Below, piece after piece: positions 25,501 through 33,983 of a stretch of 64,000 nucleotides of DNA (within the stretch, counting starts at the first letter, position 1; the number at the start of each line of letters is the position of its first letter). Under the pieces are notes generated by a model that was not told the DNA's origin, made no database searches, and was given only the letters and a program-made list of their open reading frames with translations. Source of the DNA: Spirosoma foliorum (GTDB lineage: Bacteria > Bacteroidota > Bacteroidia > Cytophagales > Spirosomataceae); the NCBI RefSeq assembly GCF_014117325.1, contig NZ_CP059732.1, positions 2,741,001-2,805,000 on the forward strand, written 5' to 3'. The position numbers and the translations under genes were made by a program.

Positions 25501-25941
25501 TTGGTGGGCTGGACGAATACGTTGCGTTATGGTAATCTTGACTTCAACGTATTTTTCAGAGGAGTATTCGGGAATAAGATTTTCAATGCCACCCGTGCCG
25601 ATCTGTTCCGGCCCAGTACGGCTCAATTCACCAATATTCTGGTCGATGTAGCGAATGAATCGGCAACGGATGTAAACTCCTATAAATACTCGAGCCGCTT
25701 TATCGAAGACGGTAGTTATGTTCGTTTGGACAATGCCACGTTGGGTTACAATTTCAAAAACCTGGGCCAATATGTAAAAACCATTCGGCTCTACGCTTCC
25801 GTGAACAATGCGTTTGTTATCACCAGCTACAAAGGAATCGACCCTGAAGTGAATCAGGGGGGCATTGCGCCGGGGATAGATGCGAACAACTTCTATCCAA
25901 AAACCCGGACGATTCTGATCGGCCTAAACGCATCATTCTAA
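22552..25941 (+). CDS. SusC/RagA-type TonB-dependent receptor with STN domain
   Basis: 1129 aa. Order: signal peptide (about 1-40), STN domain (about 45-120, [19 protein letters not shown]), carboxypeptidase-D-like domain (about 148-225, [22 protein letters not shown]), TonB box region [12 protein letters not shown], plug ([62 protein letters not shown]), then the 22-strand barrel ending in Phe. The STN domain fits signalling to the FecR protein encoded upstream. It imports oligosaccharides with the SusD partner. 110-bp gap after fecR; a TATATTTG box at 22441 may give an extra promoter. Confidence 0.95.
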   Translation: [1129 protein letters not shown]

Positions 25942-25961
25942 CACCTTAGCGGAAAACACCA

Positions 25962-27578
25962 ATGAAAAATATACTAACTACCGGCGCGTTTTTATGGCTG
26001 ATTACGTTCCTGATTACCGCCTGTCACGATGTGACTGTTCCTGTCAACACCGAGTTGACTCCCGATATTTTTCCCCAAAATTCCTCGCAGTTTATTCAGG
26101 CATCGGGCCCTCCTTATGCCGCATTGCGGGGTAATTTCTCCTTAGATTACTGGTTTATGCAATCCCTCAGTACGGATGAAGCCATTCTGCCTGCCCGCGG
26201 GGGTAACTGGTATGATAATCAGGGATACCTCATGTTGCATTACCATTCCTGGACGAAAGATCACGGGACAACGAATAGTACCTGGAGTTGGTTGTCGAGC
26301 GTAATTGGTACTTCCAATCAGGCCCTGTCTATTTTAGGACAGACGATACCCGCTTCGACGGCAAAGTCGACGAACCTGGCCGAACTGAAAATGGTTCGAG
26401 CACTGGCTTACTTCATGATGATGGATCTCTACGGCAATGTGCCGATTGATACGACCTACGGTGATTTTTCGCCCCACCCGAAAGTTGAGCGTGCACAAGT
26501 TTTTTCGTTCATTGAGAAAGAAGTGAAAAACGCGCTGCCGTATCTGAGCCGGGTGTCGGGTCAGGCAACGTATGGCCGGGCCAACAAATTCACGGGCTTT
26601 GCCTTACTGGCCAAGATGTATTTAAACGCTGAATATTACACCGGCACGCAACGCTACAGCGATGCCGTTGTGGCTTGTGATAGCGTCATCAACTCCGGCC
26701 TGTACGCCATTGAGCCCCGGTCATCGTATCTCCAGATGTTTTATCCGAATAATGGGCCGCAGATGAAGGAGTTCATTTTTGCCATTCCCTATGATCCGGC
26801 GGCTGGGGCCATGTCCGGTACCAATGGCATGATGTACCATGCGCGTTATGATGTACCGCGGTCAGAGACGAAGAAATTCAATTTGCCTTTTACGCCTAGT
26901 GCTCCCAGAAGTACGCTGCCCGAATTTTATGTCAATTTCAATGATCAGAACGATGTTCGAAATGGACAGTGGCTCAAGGGATTGCAGTATATGAATGACG
27001 GCGTAACCCCTGTTACAGTAACCACCACCAAGAAAGGGTACGACCAATTCTATACGGGTTCGGATGGAGGAACTGCCTATACGTATCAGGTAAACCTTAC
27101 GCCTGACATTATCCTTCGTCAGGACGTTGCTACATTCGATTTGGGTAACGACGAAATAGCCTGGAATATGGGTTATCGTAACGTTAAGTTCTATCCCGAT
27201 GCCTCATCGACCTCTCGTAACCAGAATAACGACGTGCCGCTTTTCCGGTACTCAGATATTATTCTGATGAAAGCCGAAGCGATTCTTCGCGGTGGTGCCG
27301 CCACGCAGGGACAGACGGCTGTTTCGTTGGTTAACCAACTTCGGTCCAATCGTACAACGAGCGCTGCCCTTTCGAGCGTGACGTTAGATGACGTATATGC
27401 CGAACGTTGCCGTGAATTTGCCTGGGAAACCTGGCACCGTAATGATATGATTCGGTTTGGCAAGTATGAAGGTAAGTGGGGATTCAAAACTAATGCGGAT
27501 GTAACGCGCCGAATTTTCCCAATCCCCACAAACGCGTTCACCGTCAACCCAGCCCTGACTCAAAATCCTGGCTATTAA
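25962..27578 (+). CDS. SusD/RagB-family surface lipoprotein
   Basis: 538 aa, 20 bp after susC, so surely co-transcribed. Signal peptide with lipobox LITAC. TPR-rich alpha-helical SusD fold: LAELKMVRALAYFMMMDLYGNVPIDTTY, RANKFTGFALLAKMYLNAEYYTG, PLFRYSDIILMKAEAILRGG and YAERCREFAWETWHRNDMIRFGKY near the C terminus. It caps the SusC barrel and binds the glycan. Confidence 0.95.
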   Translation: MKNILTTGAFLWLITFLITACHDVTVPVNTELTPDIFPQNSSQFIQASGPPYAALRGNFSLDYWFMQSLSTDEAILPARGGNWYDNQGYLMLHYHSWTKDHGTTNSTWSWLSSVIGTSNQALSILGQTIPASTAKSTNLAELKMVRALAYFMMMDLYGNVPIDTTYGDFSPHPKVERAQVFSFIEKEVKNALPYLSRVSGQATYGRANKFTGFALLAKMYLNAEYYTGTQRYSDAVVACDSVINSGLYAIEPRSSYLQMFYPNNGPQMKEFIFAIPYDPAAGAMSGTNGMMYHARYDVPRSETKKFNLPFTPSAPRSTLPEFYVNFNDQNDVRNGQWLKGLQYMNDGVTPVTVTTTKKGYDQFYTGSDGGTAYTYQVNLTPDIILRQDVATFDLGNDEIAWNMGYRNVKFYPDASSTSRNQNNDVPLFRYSDIILMKAEAILRGGAATQGQTAVSLVNQLRSNRTTSAALSSVTLDDVYAERCREFAWETWHRNDMIRFGKYEGKWGFKTNADVTRRIFPIPTNAFTVNPALTQNPGY

Positions 27579-27590
27579 ATTTTAATGAGT

Positions 27591-27650
27591 GAAAGAGTGA
27601 ATGAGCGAAAGAGTGAGTTAGCCGAATGGTTTTCGCTCATTCACTCTTTC
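27591..27650. repeat. Pre-start inverted repeat (GAAAGAGTGAATGAGCG type)
   Basis: 20-bp perfect arms 27591-27610 and 27631-27650. Both arms are made of degenerate GAGTGAAA / GAGCGAAA units that continue on each side (27582-27620 and 27651-27667). It ends just before ATG 27670. The repeat unit is shared with the structure at 38673-38744. Confidence 0.85.
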
Positions 27651-27669
27651 GTTCTTTCACTCTTTCATT

Positions 27670-29442
27670 ATGGAAACCATTTCGAGAAAGTCTTTTTTAC
27701 AACAATGCTTGCGTGCTGGGGCGTTGGTCAGTCTATCGCCAGCGGTGGTAAATGCGTGGTATACCCGATCTACAGACGATGAGTTTTATCAGAAGATTGT
27801 TCTGGCTAACAATCAGGATGTCGCCAAATTACTTAAATCATTAGCACCGGAGATAACTGAAGTCCGCCGACGATCAGGGTATGAGCTGGCTAATTTAGTC
27901 GCTGCTTTTTGCGAGCCTACATCAGCCTATTATCAGAAAGAAGAACTGGTGCCTTACATGACCAAAATAATCAGTTTTTTGGTCAAAGCCCAGCATGCCG
28001 ACGGTACACTCGATTTTGGCAATTTAGCTTCACCGCCCGATACCGCCTTTATTCTGGAGCCGCTTTGTGCAGCGGGAACAATCCTGAAGACCAACAATAC
28101 CGCTTCGCTGAACGAGGTTAAAGCATTACTAAAAGAATTTATTTTTAAAGCAGGGGAGGCCCTTCGACTCGGGGGCGTTCACACACCTAATCACCGTTGG
28201 GTGGTATCGGCAGCACTGGCAAAGATCAATTCGTTGTTTCCGAATCCGGCTTATGTGAAACGGATCAATGAGTGGCTATCGGAGGGTGTTTATTGTGACA
28301 AAGACGGCAACTACTTAGAGCGGAGCATGAACTACTCAGCAGTGATTGACCGATCATTGATCACGATTGGTCGGTTGCTCAAGATGCCATCCTTGTTTGA
28401 ACCCGTTCGTAAAAACCTTCGGCTGGTTTATTATCATTCGGAGCCTAATGGTGAGTTAGTTACCGTCGATTCGCGCCGACAGGATCAGTATGCGCCGATC
28501 AATATCCTGTACTTTTACCACGACTTTTACTATCTGGCTATTCAGGATAACAACCCTGAATTTGCGGCCATTACCAAGTACATCGAAACACTAAACGGAT
28601 TCGACAGTCGAGTGCTGAATGATTTACTCGTCTATTTCCTGGAAGATCCACTCTATAAAAAGCCACTACCCACGCCTAAAGCGCCATCGGTGAACTTTGA
28701 GAAGTTCTTTCCCGAAACCAATCTGGTCCGAATCCGACGGAGTGATATCACCACGACTATTTTCGGCGGCACCGACTTCCCGATCATCATTGCGTCCGGT
28801 CGGTCTAATAGCCCCAACTTTTTTGCGTACCGAAAAGGAGAGGCTATTCTGAAATACATGCGCTTTTCCACCGATTTCTTCAGCACAGGTTATTTTCATA
28901 GTCAAGGCATCACGAAATCGGGGAACGCCTATGTGCTACACCAAAAAATAGAAGCGCCTTATTATCAGCCTTTACCTGCCAAATTTAAGCGGCCGGATGG
29001 GAATTATAAGCACGCGCAAAGTACCGACGGTAGGTTCTGGAACAAGATGGATTTCGAACATAGGCCACAGAGTAACATCAATACGCTGGAAACCATTATT
29101 CGTGTCGAGGAGAAAAATGGCTCGAATGAATTGACGTTTTCGTCCAAAGGCACAGATGGCGTACACGTGGTCATTGAGTTCTGCTTCAAAGAAGGCGGCA
29201 ACCTGACGGGCCTGAAAAAACTGGATACGCTTTCGGATAGCTACACCCTGGAAAGCGGCCAGGGTGAGTACAGTTTCGGGAATAACGCAATAAAATTTGG
29301 GCCAGGTATCTTTAAGCATGCCAAACTTACGGGTCTTGAAGGTGAGCTATATAGCTCTCATTTTGGCAGTCTGCGAACAGAGGGTATGCACGTTTTCTTC
29401 ACCGGAATCACGCCCTTTGAGCATAAAATTACGATTGGTTAG
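27670..29442 (+). CDS. Putative toroid polysaccharide-degrading enzyme of the SusCD locus
   Basis: 590 aa. The N terminus SRKSFLQQCLRAGALVSLSP resembles a Tat signal without the twin arginine (SRK). An alpha/alpha-toroid-like half follows (about 50-360) with GGVHTPNHRWVVSAALA (the PNHRW phrase seen in lyase active sites), DGNYLERSMNYSAVIDRSLI and VDSRRQDQY; then a beta-sandwich half (about 370-590). This is the two-domain plan of heparinase II/III-type and related lyases, where Asn, His and Tyr are catalytic. Co-directional after susD, 90 bp downstream beyond the inverted repeat, so it probably acts on the imported glycan. Family assignment is tentative. Confidence 0.6.
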   Translation: METISRKSFLQQCLRAGALVSLSPAVVNAWYTRSTDDEFYQKIVLANNQDVAKLLKSLAPEITEVRRRSGYELANLVAAFCEPTSAYYQKEELVPYMTKIISFLVKAQHADGTLDFGNLASPPDTAFILEPLCAAGTILKTNNTASLNEVKALLKEFIFKAGEALRLGGVHTPNHRWVVSAALAKINSLFPNPAYVKRINEWLSEGVYCDKDGNYLERSMNYSAVIDRSLITIGRLLKMPSLFEPVRKNLRLVYYHSEPNGELVTVDSRRQDQYAPINILYFYHDFYYLAIQDNNPEFAAITKYIETLNGFDSRVLNDLLVYFLEDPLYKKPLPTPKAPSVNFEKFFPETNLVRIRRSDITTTIFGGTDFPIIIASGRSNSPNFFAYRKGEAILKYMRFSTDFFSTGYFHSQGITKSGNAYVLHQKIEAPYYQPLPAKFKRPDGNYKHAQSTDGRFWNKMDFEHRPQSNINTLETIIRVEEKNGSNELTFSSKGTDGVHVVIEFCFKEGGNLTGLKKLDTLSDSYTLESGQGEYSFGNNAIKFGPGIFKHAKLTGLEGELYSSHFGSLRTEGMHVFFTGITPFEHKITIG

Positions 29443-29498
29443 ACGTACACTGAGAAAATAGACTAATCTCTATTTCGGCTGTACTCCCTGTATTTTCG

Positions 29499-29553
29499 AA
29501 CGAGGCTTAACTCAAGATTACCAGCGGCAGTCTTGAGTTAAGCCTCGTTTTAT
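29499..29553 (+). terminator. Strong intrinsic terminator of the SusCD locus
   Basis: 19-bp perfect arms 29499-29517 and 29531-29549 (AACGAGGCTTAACTCAAGA and complement), then TTTTATTA. Confidence 0.85.
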
Positions 29554-29603
29554 TAGCTGAATGGTAAGGCCGAAGTGTTTAGTTAATAGCCACTATCGTA
29601 ACC

Positions 29604-30191
29604 TTATTTCAATCGATAATTAATGCCAATACTCGCTTGCCAACGGTTATATGCTGGGGTTAAGTAAGAAGACTCTAACCAACTTCGTTCAGCGGTTGCC
29701 TCCAAAGACCAGCGTTTTCCTAATCTGTAATGGGCACCTAAACCCGCATTTGTTTGCCAATTGTTATTCCGAATTCCATTCATAGAGGCAAAGGGATCTA
29801 TTGGATCGTATTTGTCATATTTGCTCTGACCGTAAGTTGCGCCAAGCTGAGCAAAGAGTGCGAACCGATTTCCCCGCAAGAAGTAGTACCGGGTCGATAA
29901 TCCAGCACCCAAATAGGTAAAGGGATAAAACGAGTTCGATGTTAGGTAACGCCCCTCTAGAGCCACCGACCAGCCATCCGCAAGGAAATACTGGATTCTG
30001 GGTACGTAATACGTTGTTGTTGAGGAGCTTCCTTTGTAGCCTTGTCCAAGGGAGAAACCCACATTCACATGCCCTTTTCCCAATAAATCATTCTGGTGCT
30101 TATTAGGAGCCATCTGAGTAAATCCGAGTAAGGGTAAGAAAAGACCGAATAGTAATACACAACGTTTCATGTTGATCATGTTTGGTTTCAT
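29604..30191 (-). CDS. Outer-membrane beta-barrel protein
   Basis: 195 aa from ATG 30191; ATG at 30170 (MKRCVLLFGLFLPLLGFTQ) gives a cleaner signal peptide and may be the real start. The mature part has alternating strands (VNVGFSLGQGYKG, SVALEGRYLTSN, YLGAGLSTRYYF, FALFAQLGATYG, NAGLGAHYRLGKRWSLEATAERSW) and ends NYRLK, a small 8-strand barrel of the OmpA/OmpW-like class. Divergent from the COG0523 gene, sharing a 320-bp intergenic region with two Zur-like palindromes, so it may be part of a zinc response. Substrate unknown. Confidence 0.75.
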   Translation of the reverse strand: MKPNMINMKRCVLLFGLFLPLLGFTQMAPNKHQNDLLGKGHVNVGFSLGQGYKGSSSTTTYYVPRIQYFLADGWSVALEGRYLTSNSFYPFTYLGAGLSTRYYFLRGNRFALFAQLGATYGQSKYDKYDPIDPFASMNGIRNNNWQTNAGLGAHYRLGKRWSLEATAERSWLESSYLTPAYNRWQASIGINYRLK

Positions 30192-30343
30192 TTAGAGATG
30201 TTGGCCTGATCGAATAGGTTGTAAACGAGTATGGCTTTTAGGCTTTTTTAACGGCTGTGCTGGCAAGAGCAACTGTTGAAGAGTTTGCCTGGAACTAAGG
30301 CTGTTGTAGGGAGAAAATATGAACCCAGTTAGGGCTGGTTGCT

Positions 30344-30384
30344 GGCGGCTTTTTATTGCAACGTTGTTGCAATAAAAAGCCGCC
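30344..30384. promoter_or_regulatory. 19-bp palindrome containing a Zur-like box
   Basis: Perfect 19-bp arms 30344-30362 and 30366-30384 with a 3-nt loop. Its centre holds TGCAACGTTGTTGCA (30357-30371), nearly identical to the second box 62 bp downstream. It lies between the divergent barrel and COG0523 genes. Confidence 0.6.
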
Positions 30385-30418
30385 TTCGCTTGGATTGCGT
30401 CGGTAATATTTTCATTTT

Positions 30419-30433
30419 TGCAACATTGTTGCA
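30419..30433. promoter_or_regulatory. Second Zur-like box TGCAACATTGTTGCA
   Basis: Palindrome TGCAAC-N3-GTTGCA, about 80 bp before the COG0523 start. Centre-to-centre distance from the first box is 62 bp, about six helical turns. Regulator identity is inferred from the downstream gene family. Confidence 0.55.
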
Positions 30434-30511
30434 TTTTGGTGCATAATAAAGATTGCTGTGTGCTTCTGGGTAGGACCATTGGGCAATCTTAAGACTTAAT
30501 CGATCCGTCTG

Positions 30512-31741
30512 ATGAAAAAATTACCTGTAACGGTGCTAAGTGGCTTTCTGGGCGCGGGCAAAACCACCTTATTGAATCATGTACTGCACAATAAGCAGGG
30601 ATTGAAAGTTGCTGTGATTGTCAACGACATGAGCGAAGTAAACGTGGATGCTCAACTGGTTAAAGGCCAAAATACGTTGTCGCGAACGGAAGAAAAGTTA
30701 GTGGAGATGTCGAATGGGTGTATCTGCTGCACGTTGCGTGAAGACCTGATGCTGGAAGTCGAGAAGCTGGCTCTCGAAAATCGGTTTGATTATTTGCTCA
30801 TCGAATCGTCCGGAATTTCGGAACCCCTGCCCGTTGCGCAAACCTTCACGTTTCAGCCTGAAGAAGGGCAGGGAATCGACTTGTCTCGGTTTGCGCGATT
30901 GGATACGCTCGTAACGGTCGTGGATGCGCTCAATTTTGGTCGTGATTTTGGTTCAATAGAAAATGTCTATCAGCGGACTCTAAACCAGAACGCCGATCAG
31001 GCCGATCCTGCCGATACACGCACAATTGTCAATCTCCTGACCGATCAGATCGAGTTTGCGAACGTGATCATTCTGAACAAAACGGATTTAATAAGTCGCC
31101 ACGAGTTGGGTGAACTCAAGGCAATTCTACAGAAGCTGAATCCGGGGGCTCAACTTATCGAATCGGAGTTCTCAAAAGTCGATTCTGCACAGATTTTAAA
31201 TACATACCGCTTCGATTTTGACGAGGTTTCGCAGTCGGCGGGTTGGATTCAGGAGCTGCAAAATCACAAAAATGGACAAGCCCACACGCCCGAAACCGAA
31301 GAGTATGGTATTTCGTCCTTTGTGTTTCGCGACCCTCGTCCATTTCATCCGAACCGCTTTTGGAATTATTTGAGTGAGTCTTTTCCAGCGGGTATCCTAC
31401 GGAGCAAAGGGTTATTCTGGCTGGCCTCGCGTCCAAACGATGCGCTGAATTTTAGCCAGGCTGGTGGTAGCCTTCGAGCCGAAGCGGCAGGTGTTTGGTG
31501 GGCCTCCATGCCGTTTGCCCAACGAAGCCAGTACGGGGCTTTTCTAGAAAATCAGAAAGCCATCGAAGCACGCTGGCACAAACGATTTGGTGATCGGCAA
31601 AACGAACTGGTCATCATCGGACAGGACCTGGATCAGGCAATCATTAAGGCCGAATTGCAGGCGTGCCTTTGTACTGAGTTGGAACTCAAACACATGGAGA
31701 GTCGGGGTGCTTTTAAAGACCCGTTTCCTGTTTGGGAGTAA
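30512..31741 (+). CDS. COG0523 GTPase, zinc metallochaperone of the ZigA/YciC type
   Basis: 409 aa. G3E GTPase domain: Walker A GFLGAGKTT (residues 11-19), metal-binding CxCC (C70, C72, C73 in NGCICCTLREDL), LLIESSGISEPLPV, VVDALNFGRDF and ILNKTDL. The long CobW C-terminal domain (about 265-409, ISSFVFRDPRPFHPNRFWNYL) ends in FKDPFPVWE, typical of the YciC/ZigA branch, which delivers zinc to client proteins under zinc limitation and is usually controlled by Zur. The two palindromes upstream fit that. Confidence 0.92.
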   Translation: MKKLPVTVLSGFLGAGKTTLLNHVLHNKQGLKVAVIVNDMSEVNVDAQLVKGQNTLSRTEEKLVEMSNGCICCTLREDLMLEVEKLALENRFDYLLIESSGISEPLPVAQTFTFQPEEGQGIDLSRFARLDTLVTVVDALNFGRDFGSIENVYQRTLNQNADQADPADTRTIVNLLTDQIEFANVIILNKTDLISRHELGELKAILQKLNPGAQLIESEFSKVDSAQILNTYRFDFDEVSQSAGWIQELQNHKNGQAHTPETEEYGISSFVFRDPRPFHPNRFWNYLSESFPAGILRSKGLFWLASRPNDALNFSQAGGSLRAEAAGVWWASMPFAQRSQYGAFLENQKAIEARWHKRFGDRQNELVIIGQDLDQAIIKAELQACLCTELELKHMESRGAFKDPFPVWE

Positions 31742-31783
31742 GGTCGTTTAAACTTTCTTATTTCTGTTGAATTTGAATTGCAC

Positions 31784-31868
31784 TTTTTGTCATTCCGACG
31801 CCAGGAGGAATCTTAAAGTCTCTTATTAGTCAAACTTGAGATTCCTCCTGGCGTCGGAATGACAAAAA
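31784..31868. repeat. GTCATYCC palindromic element, copy 1
   Basis: 30-bp perfect arms 31784-31813 and 31839-31868, with core GTCATTCCGACGCCAGGAGG. Located after the COG0523 gene. A GTTTAAACTTT stretch precedes it, as also near copy 2. Confidence 0.9.
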
Positions 31869-31973
31869 TGAGTCCATATTTTTTAGCAAAAAGTTCAAAT
31901 GGTATAAATGTTAAGTTTTTGATAATCAAAGGAAATTATCAAAAAATCACAAAAACAATAAGCCGTAGTTTGT

Positions 31974-32879
31974 ATGAAAAGTGAACCGGAATTTGATGTC
32001 ATTATTATTGGAGGAAGCTATGCGGGTTTATCGGCCGCTATGGCGTTGGGAAGGTCCATTCGTACGGTGCTGATCATCGACGATGGCCAGCCCTGCAATA
32101 AGCAAACGCCACATTCACATAATCTGATTACGCAGGACGGCGAGACACCAGCGGCCATTGCCGAAAAAGCGCGGCAGCAGGTGCTGGCTTATCCAACCGT
32201 TCAGTTGAAAGAAGGGTTGGTTGTTTCGGTGACGGGCGTTTCAAATCAATTTGAGGTAGTGACGGGAGCAAACCAACGATTTACAGCCCGGAAAATCCTG
32301 TTTGCTACGGGCTTACGTGACCAGCTCCCATCGTTACCCGGCTTTTCGGATTGTTGGGGAATTTCGGTCATTCACTGCCCTTTTTGCCACGGTTACGAAT
32401 ACCGGGACCAGCGCACGGGCATTTTGATGAACGGAGACGCTGGCGTTGAAATGAGCCTATTTATCCGTAACTGGTCGCCTAACCTAACCCTGTTTACGAA
32501 TGGAAAATCGACGCTTACGGAAGAGCAGCATCAGCAACTGACTGATCGATCGATTCCGATTGTAGAAAAAGAGATTCAACAAATCCGTCATGAAGGCGGG
32601 TATGTAAACGCGCTCGTGTTTGCGGATGGCACGGAGCAGAGTCTGGACGCCTTGTATGCTCGGCCTCCTTTTGAGCAACAGACAGATATTCCTAAACGGC
32701 TGGGCTGTACTTTCACTGAACAGGGTCTTATTCAGGTTGATGACTTGAGTCGTACCACTGTGCCGGGTGTATATGCGGCAGGCGACAACAGTACGATGAT
32801 GCGGGCGGTGGCCGCGGCTATTGCTGCCGGAACCAAAGCGGGTGCCATGCTGAGCCGGGAGCTGATATTAAGTAGATGA
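31974..32879 (+). CDS. Thioredoxin-reductase-like FAD/NAD(P) oxidoreductase
   Basis: 301 aa. FAD-binding GGSYAGLSAAMALGR (residues 13-27), redox pair C135-P-F-C138 in HCPFCHGYEY, and the C-terminal FAD motif GVYAAGDNSTMMRAVAAAIAAG. The second Rossmann motif is poor (GILMNGDAGVEMSLFI), with no GxGxxA, so NADPH binding may be altered. This matches short TrxR-like flavoproteins that oxidise small dithiols or reduce an unknown partner rather than classical TrxB. Monocistronic. Confidence 0.85.
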   Translation: MKSEPEFDVIIIGGSYAGLSAAMALGRSIRTVLIIDDGQPCNKQTPHSHNLITQDGETPAAIAEKARQQVLAYPTVQLKEGLVVSVTGVSNQFEVVTGANQRFTARKILFATGLRDQLPSLPGFSDCWGISVIHCPFCHGYEYRDQRTGILMNGDAGVEMSLFIRNWSPNLTLFTNGKSTLTEEQHQQLTDRSIPIVEKEIQQIRHEGGYVNALVFADGTEQSLDALYARPPFEQQTDIPKRLGCTFTEQGLIQVDDLSRTTVPGVYAAGDNSTMMRAVAAAIAAGTKAGAMLSRELILSR

Positions 32880-33242
32880 TCATAAAACGCCCAATGTGAT
32901 GAAGCCACAGGGGAGTGGTAAACCCGGTCCAGCCAATAGGCGAATGTAACTAAGCCAATCATGAGCCCTATGGGATGACTCATGTTCTTAGTAGATACAT
33001 TATTTAACGTTAATTCGGGCTTCACTGCCTTTGTTTTGGTCCGACGACGCTACATTGTGAAAATCAGCACTAAAACGAAAAAGGCAAGTTTAAAATAACC
33101 CAGATAAGAGAGATAGCTGGCTCAAATCCTCTCTTCACCAGAGCGGTCTAGTTTTTACAACCTTTCTGCCAAAAATAAACTCCGTTAGATTGGAGCTCTC
33201 ACTCGCTTTTAATAACAGCAACCCTTTCTACTCCCTCCATTT
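32880..33242. other. Intergenic region
   Basis: A minus-strand frame (33025 to about 32880) reads MSHPIGLMIGLVTFAYWLDRVYHSP and could be a decayed membrane-protein fragment, but it runs antisense into the oxidoreductase and is not supported. Nothing else seen. Confidence 0.4.
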
Positions 33243-33905
33243 ATGAAAACTCTGTTTATCACGTTAGTTGCCTTCAGTTTAGGGTTCACGAGCTTAAAAG
33301 CACAGGAGAATTCATTGGCGACGGCAAGTCCGTTCAAATTAGGTGTGTTGGCTGGCTTTACCTATACGAGTTCGCTTTCAACTTATCAAGATATTAAGCC
33401 TCTGGCTGGCTTTTTAGCTGGGATTGATGTTCAGTACTCTTTGCCAAATCATGCGTCGTTACATCTCCAGCCATCCTGGACCCAGGCCAAGTCTCAGTCT
33501 AACCATGTTACGCTAAATATTAGCACGTTTAAAGCCCCCTTACTGTATCGGCAGTATATCTCCCCTAATCGGAAACTGTTTTTTGCTCAAGCGGGATTGA
33601 GCTACAATTATCTGACTAACAGTATCATGCGTAGACAGTGGGATATTGTCTGTTTTGCCGCCCCCTGCCCAAATACAGGACCGGATACCCCGTCTTCAAA
33701 CAAGTCTGCGGTGAGTGGAATTGCAGGTATTGGCTATACTATTGAATTGGAAAAAATTAGCATTCCGATTACGTTACAATATGAACGGTACCTTAATAAT
33801 TACGAATTTCCTAATTATGACATACTTAACCCATCGCAGAGTATTGGCGAACCAATGCAAGTAAAGTTTGAGAGTTTTTCGCTCACGACGGGCATTAATT
33901 TTTGA
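33243..33905 (+). CDS. PorT-like outer-membrane beta-barrel protein
   Basis: 220 aa. Signal peptide MKTLFITLVAFSLGFTSLKAQ, then FKLGVLAGFTYTSSLS, GFLAGIDVQYSLPNHASLHLQPSW, ISTFKAPLLYRQYISPNRKLFFAQAGLSYNYL, GIAGIGYTIELEKISIPITLQYERYL and terminal FSLTTGINF. The barrel ends in Phe, as needed for BAM insertion. Family: outer-membrane beta-barrel of the OMP_b-brl_2/PorT kind. Function unknown. Confidence 0.82.
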   Translation: MKTLFITLVAFSLGFTSLKAQENSLATASPFKLGVLAGFTYTSSLSTYQDIKPLAGFLAGIDVQYSLPNHASLHLQPSWTQAKSQSNHVTLNISTFKAPLLYRQYISPNRKLFFAQAGLSYNYLTNSIMRRQWDIVCFAAPCPNTGPDTPSSNKSAVSGIAGIGYTIELEKISIPITLQYERYLNNYEFPNYDILNPSQSIGEPMQVKFESFSLTTGINF

Positions 33906-33983
33906 TTTTGCCAGCCCAGGATGTGCCCGTGATACTATCTGGCGCTATGGAGATCGCCGTGGGTCTAGTGCCCATTAGTTTAG

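Noticed and set aside
30192..30479. 95-codon minus-strand frame
   Set aside because: It runs through the two Zur-like palindromes and has no protein-like features.
32732..33025. 97-codon minus-strand frame with a hydrophobic start
   Set aside because: Two thirds is antisense to the oxidoreductase; only a short stretch looks protein-like.
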